Source of the DNA: Streptococcaceae bacterium
GTDB lineage: Bacteria; Bacillota; Bacilli; Lactobacillales; Streptococcaceae
Direction: 5' to 3'
DNA length: 60,427 bases
NCBI GenBank assembly: GCA_031253335.1
Contig: JAIRWF010000001.1
Coordinates: 1 to 60,427 of the forward strand
The notes beneath the pieces are model-generated. The model was not told where the DNA came from. It saw only the letters and a program-made list of their open reading frames with translations, and did no database searches. The translations under genes and the position numbers were made by a program. Positions 8,796 to 17,215 of the stretch are shown piece by piece. Position 1 is the first letter of the stretch; each line of letters starts with the position of its first letter.

Positions 8796-9101
8796 TTATT
8801 CTGCTGCGTCATCGTTGCCGAAGACTTCAATGTTCTTAGAATCTGCAGTGAGTGTCACAATAGCTTTTTTGTAGCCAGGTTTGAAACCTTGGTAACGCCC
8901 CATACGTTTTGCCTTAGGTGAAACTGTCACCGTGTTGACTTTTTCTACTTTCACACCTTCAAATGCTGCTTCAACTGCCTGCTTGATGACAAGCTTATGT
9001 GCTGTCTTAGGCACTTCAAAGGTGTACTTCTTCAAGTCCATATTCGCCATAGTTGCTTCGGTGATGATTGGACGTTTGACAATGTCATATAATGAAGCCA
9101 T
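8796..9101 (-). CDS. rplW: 50S ribosomal protein L23
   Basis: L23 is at the tunnel exit and docks trigger factor and SRP. The 101 residues show [34 protein letters not shown] and the [17 protein letters not shown] loop. It overlaps the rplD stop by one base. Confidence 0.96.
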   Translation of the reverse strand: MASLYDIVKRPIITEATMANMDLKKYTFEVPKTAHKLVIKQAVEAAFEGVKVEKVNTVTVSPKAKRMGRYQGFKPGYKKAIVTLTADSKNIEVFGNDDAAE

Positions 9102-9727
9102 TATGCGAGCACCTCCTCAATCTGAGATAGAGCAGCTTTAGTCGCAAGTACTTTATCCGCATTTACAATATCCAGCACGCTTGCAGATGCTGCCGTAGCA
9201 AGTGTTACATTTGGCAAGTTACGCGCCGAGAGCTCTGCAAATTCATTGCCCTCATTTTCAAAGATGACGAGGACTTTACGCTCAATCTTGAGCTTGTCCA
9301 ACACTTCTTTAAATTCAGAAGTCTTTGGTGCCTTGAATTTCAACTCATCAATTGCAAGCAAGGTCTTTTCCGCAACCGCTGCGGAGTAAACACTCTTAAG
9401 TGCCAACTGACGAACTTTTTGAGGCAATTTGTAAGCATAGCTACGAGGTGTAGGTCCAAAGACCGTACCGCCACCACGAAATTGTGGCGCGCGTGTAGAA
9501 CCTTGACGTGCACGACCTGTTCCTTTCTGACGGTATGGTTTCTTACCACCACCAGAAACAGCAGAGCGATTTTTATGTGCATGTGTTCCCTGCCGCAAGC
9601 TAGCACGCTGAGAAACTACAACATCAAAGATAACTGATTCATTTGGCTCAATGCCAAACACGTCATCGTTCAACTCAACGTCGCCAGCCGACTTTCCGTC
9701 CTGCTTATATAATGATACTTTAGCCAT
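9101..9727 (-). CDS. rplD: 50S ribosomal protein L4
   Basis: L4 reaches into the exit tunnel; in gamma-proteobacteria it also represses the S10 operon. The 208 residues contain the tunnel-loop segment [21 protein letters not shown] and [20 protein letters not shown]. Whether it binds the rpsJ leader here is unknown. Confidence 0.97.
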   Translation of the reverse strand: MAKVSLYKQDGKSAGDVELNDDVFGIEPNESVIFDVVVSQRASLRQGTHAHKNRSAVSGGGKKPYRQKGTGRARQGSTRAPQFRGGGTVFGPTPRSYAYKLPQKVRQLALKSVYSAAVAEKTLLAIDELKFKAPKTSEFKEVLDKLKIERKVLVIFENEGNEFAELSARNLPNVTLATAASASVLDIVNADKVLATKAALSQIEEVLA

Positions 9728-9748
9728 TATAATTATCTATCTCCTTTC

Positions 9749-10375
9749 TTATTTAGATTTAACTGCTGATTTAATAATAATCAGTGATTTCTTAGAACCA
9801 GGGACGTTACCCTTAACCAAGATAACATTCTTTTCTGGCAAGACTTGTGCGATTTGCAAGTTTTGCATCGTCACACGCTGACCACCCATACGACCTGCGA
9901 GGCGTTTGCCCTTTGGCACTTTATTGGCAGCAACAGGTCCCATCGAACCCGGACGACGATGATAACGAGAACCATGAGCCATCGGGCCCCGTGATTGCCC
10001 CCAACGTTTGATAGGTCCCTGATAGCCTTTACCTTTTGAAGTCCCAGTGACATCAACGATGTCCCCAGCCTCAAAACTATCTACCTTGATTTCACTTCCA
10101 ACTTCCAAGCTCTCGTCCAATCCTTTGAATTCACGAACGAAGCGCTTAGGAGCCGTGTTTGCTTTAGCCACATGGCCTTGCGTGGGTTTGTTTGACAGAA
10201 CTTCACGTTTGTCATCAAAGCCGACCTGCACTGCTTCATAACCATCAGTCTCGACAGTCTTCTTTTGAAGCACGATGTTTGGAGTCGCTTCAATCACAGT
10301 CACAGGGATTAACTCCCCGTTCTCCGTGAAGATTTGCGTCATTCCCACTTTTTTCCCTAAGATTCCTTTTGACAT
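9749..10375 (-). CDS. rplC: 50S ribosomal protein L3
   Basis: L3 has a long loop near the peptidyl transferase centre. The 208 residues start [21 protein letters not shown] and include [13 protein letters not shown] and [15 protein letters not shown]. It follows rpsJ after 22 nt. Confidence 0.97.
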   Translation of the reverse strand: MSKGILGKKVGMTQIFTENGELIPVTVIEATPNIVLQKKTVETDGYEAVQVGFDDKREVLSNKPTQGHVAKANTAPKRFVREFKGLDESLEVGSEIKVDSFEAGDIVDVTGTSKGKGYQGPIKRWGQSRGPMAHGSRYHRRPGSMGPVAANKVPKGKRLAGRMGGQRVTMQNLQIAQVLPEKNVILVKGNVPGSKKSLIIIKSAVKSK

Positions 10376-10397
10376 GAGAATGTCCTTTCTTTAATGA

Positions 10398-10706
10398 TTA
10401 GAGTTTGATTTCGATGTTGACACCAGATGGGAGATCCAGCTTCATCAAGCTATCCACTGTTTTTTGAGTGGGCTCAATGATGTCAATCAAACGTTTATGA
10501 GTGCGCATCTCGAACTGCTCACGGCTATCCTTGTACTTGTGCGTTGCACGAATGACAGTATAGACGCTCCGATCTGTTGGCAGTGGAATAGGTCCACTTA
10601 CCTCAGCATTGGTACGATTTGCCGTCTCGACAATTTTTGCTGCAGCCGCATCCAAGATACGGTGCTCATACGCCTTCAAACGAATGCGAATTTTACGTTG
10701 TGCCAT
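10398..10706 (-). CDS. rpsJ: 30S ribosomal protein S10
   Basis: S10 joins the 30S head and, with NusB, acts in antitermination. The 102 residues contain [42 protein letters not shown] and [10 protein letters not shown]. It is the first gene of the S10 operon, with a GAAAGGAGCC ribosome site and a leader of about 180 nt. Confidence 0.97.
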   Translation of the reverse strand: MAQRKIRIRLKAYEHRILDAAAAKIVETANRTNAEVSGPIPLPTDRSVYTVIRATHKYKDSREQFEMRTHKRLIDIIEPTQKTVDSLMKLDLPSGVNIEIKL

Positions 10707-10886
10707 TAAAGGCTCCTTTCTTTGTTCTCTTGCGAGAATTTAGATTGGACTGAAGTTGCCAACCTCAATCTTCGTCTATTATTTTTTAATAGGCTAGCTC
10801 CGCGGAAAAACCGACTTCCCCATGGCTGTGGTTTCGGGTGTGTCGCAACCTCCCGCCTCAAAGCTACATACTGCAGACGCAGTACC
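10707..10886 (-). promoter_or_regulatory. Structured 5' leader of the S10 operon
   Basis: About 180 nt separate the predicted start from rpsJ, without an ORF. The leader is GC-rich near its 5' end, with inverted pairs GTACTGC...GCAGTA, GGTTGC...GGTTTT and an AACCTCAAT/ATTGAGGTT-type pair closer to rpsJ. A leader this long suggests autogenous control by a ribosomal protein, but no known leader class was recognised. Confidence 0.45.
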
Positions 10887-10891
10887 TTACG

Positions 10892-10920
10892 AGTTTACCA
10901 CTTTGTCTTTTAGTTGTCAA
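10892..10920 (-). promoter_or_regulatory. S10 operon promoter
   Basis: TTGACA (10915-10920), a 17-nt spacer and TAAACT (10892-10897) on the minus strand. This is the only near-consensus vegetative promoter seen before rpsJ. The 97 nt from here to the ABC gene stop (10921-11017) hold a weak GGCAT...ATGCC hairpin followed by seven T (about 10945-10985), possibly the end of the bacteriocin transcript. Confidence 0.8.
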
Positions 10921-11017
10921 GAATAAAGTCCGTTTTCACGTAAAAAAACGAGCTAGGCATTCCATATTTATCCAAGCTTATGCCATGTTTGTAGCTTCTT
11001 TTATCAGCCATCCACAT

Positions 11018-11644
11018 TCATCCAATAGGCACTATTTTGTCCATTCTATTATAGACCGTTGGATTATGGGTAGCAACAATTAGTAACTTCTTTTCACTTA
11101 AAAGATTTAATATCAAATCAATTACTTCCTCAGTGTTTTGTTCATCAAGTGAGGCTGTTGGCTCATCTGCTAGAATAATCGGTGGATTTTTAATTATTAT
11201 TTTTGCAATAGCAATGCGTTGTGCCTCCCCTCCGGAAAGGCTATAAATTTTTCGTTTTAAATCTATATTTAGATGAACTTTCTCAAGTGATTCAAGCATT
11301 ATTTTTCGCTTTTTAGAAGTACTTATTCTCTTTTTCCCCACAAAGGCAAGATCAAGATTCTGCTCAATTGTGCCATTATCAATCAAGCCATAATTTTGAA
11401 AAAGATACCCTACATAATCCCTAAAATAGATTTGTTCTTTGATAGAGCTAAGCAATTTTTTATGAATCAATACGCTTCCCTGGTCAACTTTTTCTAATTT
11501 CCCAACAATGTTTAATAACGTTGTTTTCCCTGAACCTGAACGGCCTACAACTGCATATGATTTCCCATTTTCAAACTTATAATCAAAGTCCTTCAATATT
11601 ATTTTTTCTCCAAAAGCCTTTGTTACTTTCTCTAATTCAATCAT
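11018..11644 (-). CDS. ABC transporter ATPase of the bacteriocin cluster
   Basis: A 208-residue ATPase: Walker A GRSGSGKTT at about residue 34, Q-loop LFQNYG, signature LSGGEAQR, Walker B IILADEPTASLD and H-loop ATHN. It belongs to the MacB/LolD-like group of short ATPases, here paired with the membrane protein encoded one base upstream. In lactococcin 972-type loci such pairs are thought to give export or self-protection. Its AT-rich codon use resembles the two upstream genes and differs from the ribosomal genes next to it, suggesting acquisition as a block. Confidence 0.88.
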   Translation of the reverse strand: MIELEKVTKAFGEKIILKDFDYKFENGKSYAVVGRSGSGKTTLLNIVGKLEKVDQGSVLIHKKLLSSIKEQIYFRDYVGYLFQNYGLIDNGTIEQNLDLAFVGKKRISTSKKRKIMLESLEKVHLNIDLKRKIYSLSGGEAQRIAIAKIIIKNPPIILADEPTASLDEQNTEEVIDLILNLLSEKKLLIVATHNPTVYNRMDKIVPIG

Positions 11645-11645
11645 T

Positions 11646-13631
11646 TCACTCCCCCTTCAAAACGTTAATTTGTTGCCTTTTCGTCGCCGATACTAACAAA
11701 CGAAGAATACCATAAGATAATACTAATTGTACCAACCCTACCACCACTGCTATTAACACATTTGCAAAAACTAAGCTGGCGATCAGCACAAAGAGCGCCA
11801 CAACCGCAAGTCCTATCCCGATAAAACGTATATGTATACTATAAAAGCTCATCCCTGAAAGTCTTTTTACTGCAATTTCCCGTCGGAAATGTAACAAATA
11901 TAAGACGACTATAAACCCACAGAATAGCGATGACAATACAATCGTCATCAGTGCATCTATCAATTGCAGAACAACTGAAATACGAAGTTGTGTCATATAT
12001 TCTCGAAAAAGAGAATAGCCATCTTGAATAAAGCCCACTTCTGAATAAACACCCGCAGAATTTAAAGAATTTACCAGATTCCTATAACCCTGTGTAGAAT
12101 AGAAATAATTGTACTCGCCACTCCAAAACATTCCCGAATTTTTCCCAGTTGCTTTTGGGCTTATGACTAAAATTATTGGATCTTTTACTGTTTGCTGTGA
12201 AATATCAGGATTAAGCTGTGAGTTTACATTATTAAAAATAAAGTACTTTTGATTATTAGGCGTATAAGAAACACTCGCTTGCATAGAAAGTTGAGACTTT
12301 GTATCTCCTACTGTCATACCAGATATAAACTGGTTAAAAGCTTTTATATATTTCTGGGTATCGTTTTTTAATTTTTCTGGAAGAATCAACCCATAAGTTC
12401 CCACCTTTAAATTTTTATAGTCATTACCAGTTGTAATGTGTTCCAACTGAAGGTATTTGGGTGTTACAATCAGATAATTTCCTTGAGCTATATCTGTTTT
12501 ACGATAAGGAGAAAACTCATTCGAGTAATCAACGAGTAAGCCCGTATTATTTTGAACCTGGTTATTGTAAAACTCCCACCAAGCATGATTATCCTGAGAG
12601 TTTTCCTGAATTGTCGCATTAATATTTAGGCAAGCAGAATATCGTTTCCACGATATGATTTCTCCCTGCTGTTCTCTCAAATTTGAGTTTAAGCTAAATA
12701 CCTGTCCCAAGCTCCCAGCAAGCATGAGACTAATTATTATCCAAACAACAATAGATAAAGTCATAAGCTGCCATGTTTGTAATTTTCGCTTCACTAAATT
12801 TATTAAATGAGTTCTTTTTAGAACTAAAAGAATCAATAAACTAGTAACAATTAAGACAAGCGTAAATCCTAAGAAAATGTACCAAAAGGAGAATCCCAAT
12901 AATATATAAATTGAAGTATTAGCAAGACCACTCCAATAAAGAAGTATGCCGTCTATAAGAAAAGCAAGTATTGATAAGCACAATAGAAAGATTATACTTA
13001 TACCAAAATCTTGAAAAGCAATCTTTAAGACTCCTTCTCCTGAAAGTATCTTTATTCCAGTATTGCGAAGTTCAGAGATTTTTGCGAATAAAGAAAGGCA
13101 AAAATAAGATAGAAGAAGAACTATCAGTATGGGGAGAGTGTTAGAATCCCCAAACGCCATTAACATTTGTCTCCAATATTCTGTTTTAGGATAGGAAAAG
13201 CTCTGTACCTCAAAATGGCTATTAAAAAAATTGGATAGACTTGATGCAGTGTCTGAGCCGGATAAGATAAGATAATCTGTTCCAATGCTTAAAGGATTCC
13301 CTACAGTAGTAGAACAAGTATATTTTTTTAAATTCGCTGGAACTTGTCCTCTACCAAAGAGCTGGTACTCGTAATATGAATTATTTGTTTTTGAATCAGG
13401 TACAAGAAGCCTACGTGCAATAAGAGAATGATTTTTTATTGCAAAATCACTTAATTGCTTTTCAAACTGTTTAGAGTCGATTTTTTCTTTTGAATTGGTT
13501 CCAGTGATAACTACCTGTCGAGCAATAGCATTAAAAATAATATCCTGAGAATTTAGCTTCACTTGTACATAAAAGAAAGCAGTTACAACGAAAATTGCAA
13601 CTGCCAAGAAAATCTTTTCAGCCTGCTTCAT
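11646..13631 (-). CDS. Bacteriocin-associated integral membrane protein (DUF1430-like)
   Basis: A 661-residue membrane protein. One TM segment lies at residues 7-25, a large extracytoplasmic stretch follows, then TM segments in the middle (about 155-310) and a final block near 565-650. The layout resembles FtsX/MacB-type permeases and the DUF1430 family found beside lactococcin 972-like peptides. It lies between the bacteriocin gene (6 nt) and the ATPase gene (1 nt), so the three form one operon. The likely role is transport or immunity; the substrate is inferred from the neighbours. Confidence 0.85.
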   Translation of the reverse strand: MKQAEKIFLAVAIFVVTAFFYVQVKLNSQDIIFNAIARQVVITGTNSKEKIDSKQFEKQLSDFAIKNHSLIARRLLVPDSKTNNSYYEYQLFGRGQVPANLKKYTCSTTVGNPLSIGTDYLILSGSDTASSLSNFFNSHFEVQSFSYPKTEYWRQMLMAFGDSNTLPILIVLLLSYFCLSLFAKISELRNTGIKILSGEGVLKIAFQDFGISIIFLLCLSILAFLIDGILLYWSGLANTSIYILLGFSFWYIFLGFTLVLIVTSLLILLVLKRTHLINLVKRKLQTWQLMTLSIVVWIIISLMLAGSLGQVFSLNSNLREQQGEIISWKRYSACLNINATIQENSQDNHAWWEFYNNQVQNNTGLLVDYSNEFSPYRKTDIAQGNYLIVTPKYLQLEHITTGNDYKNLKVGTYGLILPEKLKNDTQKYIKAFNQFISGMTVGDTKSQLSMQASVSYTPNNQKYFIFNNVNSQLNPDISQQTVKDPIILVISPKATGKNSGMFWSGEYNYFYSTQGYRNLVNSLNSAGVYSEVGFIQDGYSLFREYMTQLRISVVLQLIDALMTIVLSSLFCGFIVVLYLLHFRREIAVKRLSGMSFYSIHIRFIGIGLAVVALFVLIASLVFANVLIAVVVGLVQLVLSYGILRLLVSATKRQQINVLKGE

Positions 13632-13637
13632 GGTAGC

Positions 13638-13925
13638 TCATTTATCCCAGTGTTTGAACCACGCATACCGCCCAAACGATGTGTTGACCTGTGCATATGC
13701 GGTTCCATTAACACCAGCATACTTAGTTTGCGTTGCTCCCTTTTTAGCAATTACCGATGCGTAATGCCCACTATAGTTGTTCCAATACTGCTCATAGGCT
13801 CCGGTTAAGTGTATCGCCCCATGACTTTCAACTCGATAATGCGTATAAGCTCCCGCTTCTATACTTATCCCAGCAAGAGAGCCCATTGTTAGTAGTATAA
13901 TTACAACTTTTACTAATTTTCTCAT
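13638..13925 (-). CDS. Lactococcin 972 family bacteriocin precursor
   Basis: A 95-residue secreted peptide with a Sec-type signal (MRKLVKVVIILLTMGSLAG) and likely cleavage after an Ala near residue 26. The mature part is rich in Tyr, His, Gly and Asn, with HLTGAYEQYWNNYSGHYASV, GTAYAQVNTSFGRYAWFKHW near the end. This matches the lactococcin 972 family, whose founder binds lipid II and blocks septum formation. A strong TAAGGAGG ribosome site precedes the ATG. It is the first gene of the three-gene cluster. Confidence 0.85.
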   Translation of the reverse strand: MRKLVKVVIILLTMGSLAGISIEAGAYTHYRVESHGAIHLTGAYEQYWNNYSGHYASVIAKKGATQTKYAGVNGTAYAQVNTSFGRYAWFKHWDK

Positions 13926-13955
13926 CTTTCTACCTCCTTATAGAAATGTGCATTC

Positions 13956-14101
13956 GTTGTGTTTTAACACAACTCTCTAAAGTTACTATTTGATACATTC
14001 GCGACTGTATCAAAAAAAGAAGCATGAAGACAAGAACCGAGCAGTTCAAGTCGCAACTCGCTTGAAACAATCTGCTCGTACGCACCAACTAGTATGTGCG
14101 C
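13956..14101 (-). promoter_or_regulatory. Hairpin series in the bacteriocin leader
   Basis: The 425-nt gap upstream of the bacteriocin gene has no convincing ORF. Going towards the gene it has CGCAC...GTGCG (14081-14100), GAGCAGTTCAAG paired with CTTGAA/CTGCTC (14039-14077), a 9-bp inverted repeat TTTGATACA/TGTATCAAA (13989-14014) and GTTGTGTT-TT-AACACAAC (13956-13973) just before the ribosome site. None has a T-tail, so they are more likely folding or operator elements than terminators. Confidence 0.6.
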
Positions 14102-14103
14102 TC

Positions 14104-14180
14104 CTTGCTTCTTGCTTCTTGCTTCTTGCTTCTTGCTTCTTGCTTCTTGCTTCTTGCTTCTTGCTTCTTGCTTCTTGCTT
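14104..14180. repeat. Eleven perfect copies of a 7-bp repeat
   Basis: CTTGCTT is repeated 11 times without error (77 bp), ending two bases from the -10 box of the bacteriocin promoter. On the transcribed strand the unit is AAGCAAG. The predicted start (about 14176) falls inside the array, so the mRNA would begin with the repeats. Slippage could change leader length or the start site. Confidence 0.95.
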
Positions 14181-14182
14181 AG

Positions 14183-14211
14183 AGTGTATCAATTTTTGAA
14201 AGCGCTGTCAA
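14183..14211 (-). promoter_or_regulatory. Bacteriocin promoter overlapped by a perfect cre site
   Basis: TTGACA (14206-14211), 17 nt, TACACT (14183-14188). The 14-mer TGAAAGCGCTGTCA at 14197-14210 fits the cre consensus TGWAANCGNTNWCA at every position and covers the spacer and -35. CcpA bound there would block RNA polymerase, so the cluster is probably repressed by glucose. Confidence 0.8.
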
Positions 14212-14254
14212 GAACAAAGTTCGTATTCGCTCAAAAAACCTTCTTTTGTGCGGA

Positions 14255-14286
14255 AAATAAAAACCATAAGCTATAAAAGCCTTATG
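14255..14286 (-). terminator. Terminator after the membrane-protein pair
   Basis: Minus strand: CATAAG, 10-nt loop, CTTATG, then GTTTTTATTTT. It ends the transcript of the two paralogous membrane proteins and insulates the bacteriocin promoter just downstream. Confidence 0.7.
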
Positions 14287-14350
14287 ATTATGCGTTTCTA
14301 TTTGGGTATCACTTGATTAATAAATGACCTTCATGCTCGTGAGTTGAGCT

Positions 14351-15496
14351 TCAGACCTCTTTAACTTTAGACACAAGCGTGACAATGGCAAATACTAACA
14401 TGATAAGCACCCCGGCCATAAGCAGTATCCCGCCAATGCCTATAGAAAGTCCCCCGCCGCCAAGACCAAATCCTTGCATCAGAGAAGATATGTCTTTCGC
14501 CCCTGTGTCATTAAGCTCCGTGTAAAACGAACTAAACAAGAGAGTAATCCCGGCTGCAGCAACAAGGCTCGTCACCAAAGCAACAACTCCAGTCAAAATC
14601 TTGAGCACCCGAGTCCCAGCAATAGCTGCAATAATAGACAAAATCAGGACAACTGCAGCAAGCAAGACGATTACGATCCCAACAATAAACACCTGAGAAT
14701 CCTGTTGAACTGATGTCCCTTGGCTGCCTAAACCTACTTCAGTAGCTTTTGCAATCGCATTACCAAAGAGGTTTTCGGATGCACTCACACCACTTCCAGC
14801 AACGCTGATGCTATACGATATAAATGGTAGAAAGCTTCCAACTATCATTAGGGCAGCAGAGATTGCAAGGACAATCTTAGGCCAAGCTGCAGATCTCTTT
14901 TTCTTCACGCGCGAAACGATATGATTATTACTTGGCGCCTGTACAGGAACCTCATTTGGATTAGGTACTGCTGGAGCAACAGTGTCAGCCTGTGACTCTT
15001 GGAATGATACGTCACTATGCACTTGAGCCAACGAGTCATTTTGGAACGCCTGAAAGCCGAAGTTCGATGCTTCGAGTTGTGCATGCGGCTCCGACCATGT
15101 ATATTCCGATGCACTTGGTATTTCAGGCTCTACTGCATCAGGAGAAAGATGTTGTGCAGCATGTTCTTCTAATGGCTGAAATTCAGGGACAGCTGGCATC
15201 TCAGGAAAAGTTGGTGCTTGAAAATTTGGAACCTCCGGAGCTTGTGGCTCTTGTGGAGACTCTGCTTGTCCAAGATTCGGCATATCGGGATAGATAGGTT
15301 GGATCTTAAGCGATGGATGCGGAATCTCTTCTTGCGCTGGAGTCTCTGCTGGTCGCACTACTGGAGGCACTTGAGGCGTTGGTGTACTTGGAGTATCTAT
15401 CTCCCCAGAAGCTTTTGCCGCAGTAAAATCAGCAAGTGTAGGAGCATGCCCATTGATAAGTTCAAAAAATTCTTTCCAGTCTTCTTTTGTAGCCAT
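14351..15496 (-). CDS. Four-TM protein with shared N-terminal motif (paralogue 1)
   Basis: I do not recognise a named family. Residues 1-35 (MATKEDWKEFFELINGHAPT...ASGEID) form a short helical module shared with the next gene. A Pro/Glu/Gln-rich segment follows to about residue 195, then a basic RVKKKRSAAWPK and four TM segments between about 207 and 378, with a small extracytoplasmic loop. The N-terminus is therefore likely cytoplasmic. It is 4 nt from its paralogue and shares its transcript. A WxxFFxxxNxxxPTxxxF motif of this kind occurs in other streptococcal membrane proteins as far as I recall, which would need a search. Confidence 0.75.
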   Translation of the reverse strand: MATKEDWKEFFELINGHAPTLADFTAAKASGEIDTPSTPTPQVPPVVRPAETPAQEEIPHPSLKIQPIYPDMPNLGQAESPQEPQAPEVPNFQAPTFPEMPAVPEFQPLEEHAAQHLSPDAVEPEIPSASEYTWSEPHAQLEASNFGFQAFQNDSLAQVHSDVSFQESQADTVAPAVPNPNEVPVQAPSNNHIVSRVKKKRSAAWPKIVLAISAALMIVGSFLPFISYSISVAGSGVSASENLFGNAIAKATEVGLGSQGTSVQQDSQVFIVGIVIVLLAAVVLILSIIAAIAGTRVLKILTGVVALVTSLVAAAGITLLFSSFYTELNDTGAKDISSLMQGFGLGGGGLSIGIGGILLMAGVLIMLVFAIVTLVSKVKEV

Positions 15497-15500
15497 CTTC

Positions 15501-16346
15501 CTAGCCTTTCTTAAAAAGTAATTCGTTCAAAAATGCCATCACGATTAGTGCCAGTCCAAAGAGAAGCAAGAAAACTGCACCCACACTTGCACTAGCTCCC
15601 AAAGCACCAAAAGCTGAGCCAATCGCCATCAATAATATAGAGATTGTTAGCGAAATTGTTCCCACAAAAATACTGGACAAATCTGTTATTTTCTCAACGA
15701 CCGCATTTCCCAAGGTCATCGAAACAACAGCTCCTGCAATGATGGCAAGCGCCAAAATCAAGAGAATCACGCCAACAGCCTGTACCCCTCCTAGATTTAT
15801 ACTCGGTGTACTTGCACCCAGCAAAAGCGAGATACTTCCGCCCGCCCCAGCGATGATGGGTATAAAAGTACTAATGAGAACAAACAAAGCAGAGATTCCT
15901 ATGACAAGCATTGACCAATGATGCTTAAACCATAAGCCTCCAGCACTAGGTTGTGTATATTGTGGATACTGCGTATATTGCAGAGGGACTTGTTGGTATT
16001 GCTGAGTCGGCTGCGCATATTGACCTTGTTGGTTTTGCCCGGTTTGTTGATATTGAGGCTGAGGAGCATTTTGAAATGCTTGCTGAGACTGTTGATGTTG
16101 TGGTTGATAATAAGCTGGCTGATCTGGAGCCTGTGGAACAGTCGGTATAGGCACTTGGGATGTAACCTGTGGTGTCACTTGGGCAGTTGGTTGTGCCGTT
16201 TGCGGACGGGCGACATGCGAGTTGACTTGTAAAGGAATCTGGCTATCAATTTCTCCATTTTTTAAAGCAGCTTGATATTCTTCAATCGTTGGCTTACGAT
16301 CGTTCATCAGTTGAAAAAATTCTAGCCATTCTTGTTGCGTTGCCAT
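15501..16346 (-). CDS. Four-TM protein with shared N-terminal motif (paralogue 2)
   Basis: Same plan as the downstream gene: module MATQQEWLEFFQLMNDRKPT...NGEID at residues 1-35, a Gln/Pro/Tyr-rich linker to about 150, then four TM segments (about 145-170, 185-210, 220-250, 255-280). The ATG has no ribosome site directly before it. A good GAGGAGG lies about 30 nt upstream in front of a minimal ATGTAA start-stop, which may be a regulatory mini-ORF. Function unknown. The Q/P-rich linker may be a protein-interaction segment. Confidence 0.72.
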   Translation of the reverse strand: MATQQEWLEFFQLMNDRKPTIEEYQAALKNGEIDSQIPLQVNSHVARPQTAQPTAQVTPQVTSQVPIPTVPQAPDQPAYYQPQHQQSQQAFQNAPQPQYQQTGQNQQGQYAQPTQQYQQVPLQYTQYPQYTQPSAGGLWFKHHWSMLVIGISALFVLISTFIPIIAGAGGSISLLLGASTPSINLGGVQAVGVILLILALAIIAGAVVSMTLGNAVVEKITDLSSIFVGTISLTISILLMAIGSAFGALGASASVGAVFLLLFGLALIVMAFLNELLFKKG

Positions 16347-16409
16347 GTATTAGACGAGACGGGCATCATTACATGCCTCCTCGATTCCCTTTCCTCTTTT
16401 CAAAAATAA

Positions 16410-16441
16410 ACAAAGAAAAGCCGCTAAAACAACGGCTTTAC
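16410..16441 (-). terminator. Terminator downstream of nusG
   Basis: Minus strand AAAGCCG, 9-nt loop, CGGCTTTTC followed by T-rich sequence. It is downstream of nusG but also downstream of the promoter at 16520-16548, so it would act on that transcript as well, either as an attenuator or as the end of a short RNA of about 100 nt. Confidence 0.75.
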
Positions 16442-16519
16442 AAATTGACAAAAATGACCGGATTCGCGGTTCTGGTAATGCTTGAAATTTTCGCTAAAAA
16501 TAGTCATCTCCATGCCTTT

Positions 16520-16548
16520 ATTCTACCATTTGCCATATTAATTTGCAA
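16520..16548 (-). promoter_or_regulatory. Promoter between nusG and the membrane-protein pair
   Basis: TTGCAA (16543-16548), 17 nt, TAGAAT (16520-16525). It points towards the paralogue pair, yet the nusG terminator lies between it and the first ATG. The pair would be expressed only by read-through or anti-termination. Confidence 0.65.
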
Positions 16549-16589
16549 GGACAAGCGGCTTAATGCGTGGTTGTTCTAATTTTGCAGTT

Positions 16590-17150
16590 TTACTCGGCTT
16601 CTTCAATTTGTTGAAGTGTCAGCTCGACCGGTGTCTCACGGCCAAACATATCAACCATGACCTTGACGTGTTCACCTGTCACCTCCGTGATAGGTGCTTC
16701 AAATCCAGCAAAAGCACCATCGACAATACGAACTTTTTTACCCACAAAGACTTCAAAGTTAATCTCTCGCGGCGCAGCCCCCTCAGCGCCCATCCCACGC
16801 AGAATATCTTGGATTTCTTCTTCAAAAAGCGGCGTTGGTTTAGAGCGATTCCCGTGAGAACCAACGAATCCCGTGACATTTGGCGTATTACGGACGACAA
16901 ACCACGCTTCATCCGTCATGTTCATCTCGACCAGTACATAGCCAGGAAATAAGTTTTCCTCCACATCTGTCATTTTCCCGTTGACTTCTTTTCTGAGGGT
17001 CTCTGTTGGAATTTCTACACGCAAGATTTTATCAGCCATATTGTAAGTCTCTGCACGCTCAAGAAGGTCCTCTTTGACCTTTTTTTCATAACCCGAGTAC
17101 GTCTGAATGACGAACCAACCCTGATCAAAATTAGAAATTTCGTCTGCCAT
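16590..17150 (-). CDS. nusG: Transcription termination/antitermination factor NusG
   Basis: NusG binds RNA polymerase and affects pausing and termination. The 186-residue protein has the NGN domain (WFVIQTYSGYEKKVKEDL... FPGYVLVEM) and a C-terminal KOW motif (VGKKVRIVDGAFAGFEAPI). Length and order rpmG-secE-nusG are as in other streptococci. An AAGGAGAT ribosome site precedes it. Confidence 0.97.
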   Translation of the reverse strand: MADEISNFDQGWFVIQTYSGYEKKVKEDLLERAETYNMADKILRVEIPTETLRKEVNGKMTDVEENLFPGYVLVEMNMTDEAWFVVRNTPNVTGFVGSHGNRSKPTPLFEEEIQDILRGMGAEGAAPREINFEVFVGKKVRIVDGAFAGFEAPITEVTGEHVKVMVDMFGRETPVELTLQQIEEAE

Positions 17151-17215
17151 CTTATCTCCTTAATTTCAAAAACTTCAAAAGAAAAAGCCTTGCGGCTGAT
17201 TTCTAGTTTATTATA

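Noticed and set aside
13989-14014. Terminator for the bacteriocin region
   Set aside because: The 9-bp inverted repeat is followed by A rather than T in the plus direction, and the T-run precedes it on the minus strand, so it cannot act as an intrinsic terminator.
13990-14276. Plus-strand ORFs rich in LLASCF
   Set aside because: They are produced by the CTTGCTT repeat read in frame; no ribosome site or homology is evident.
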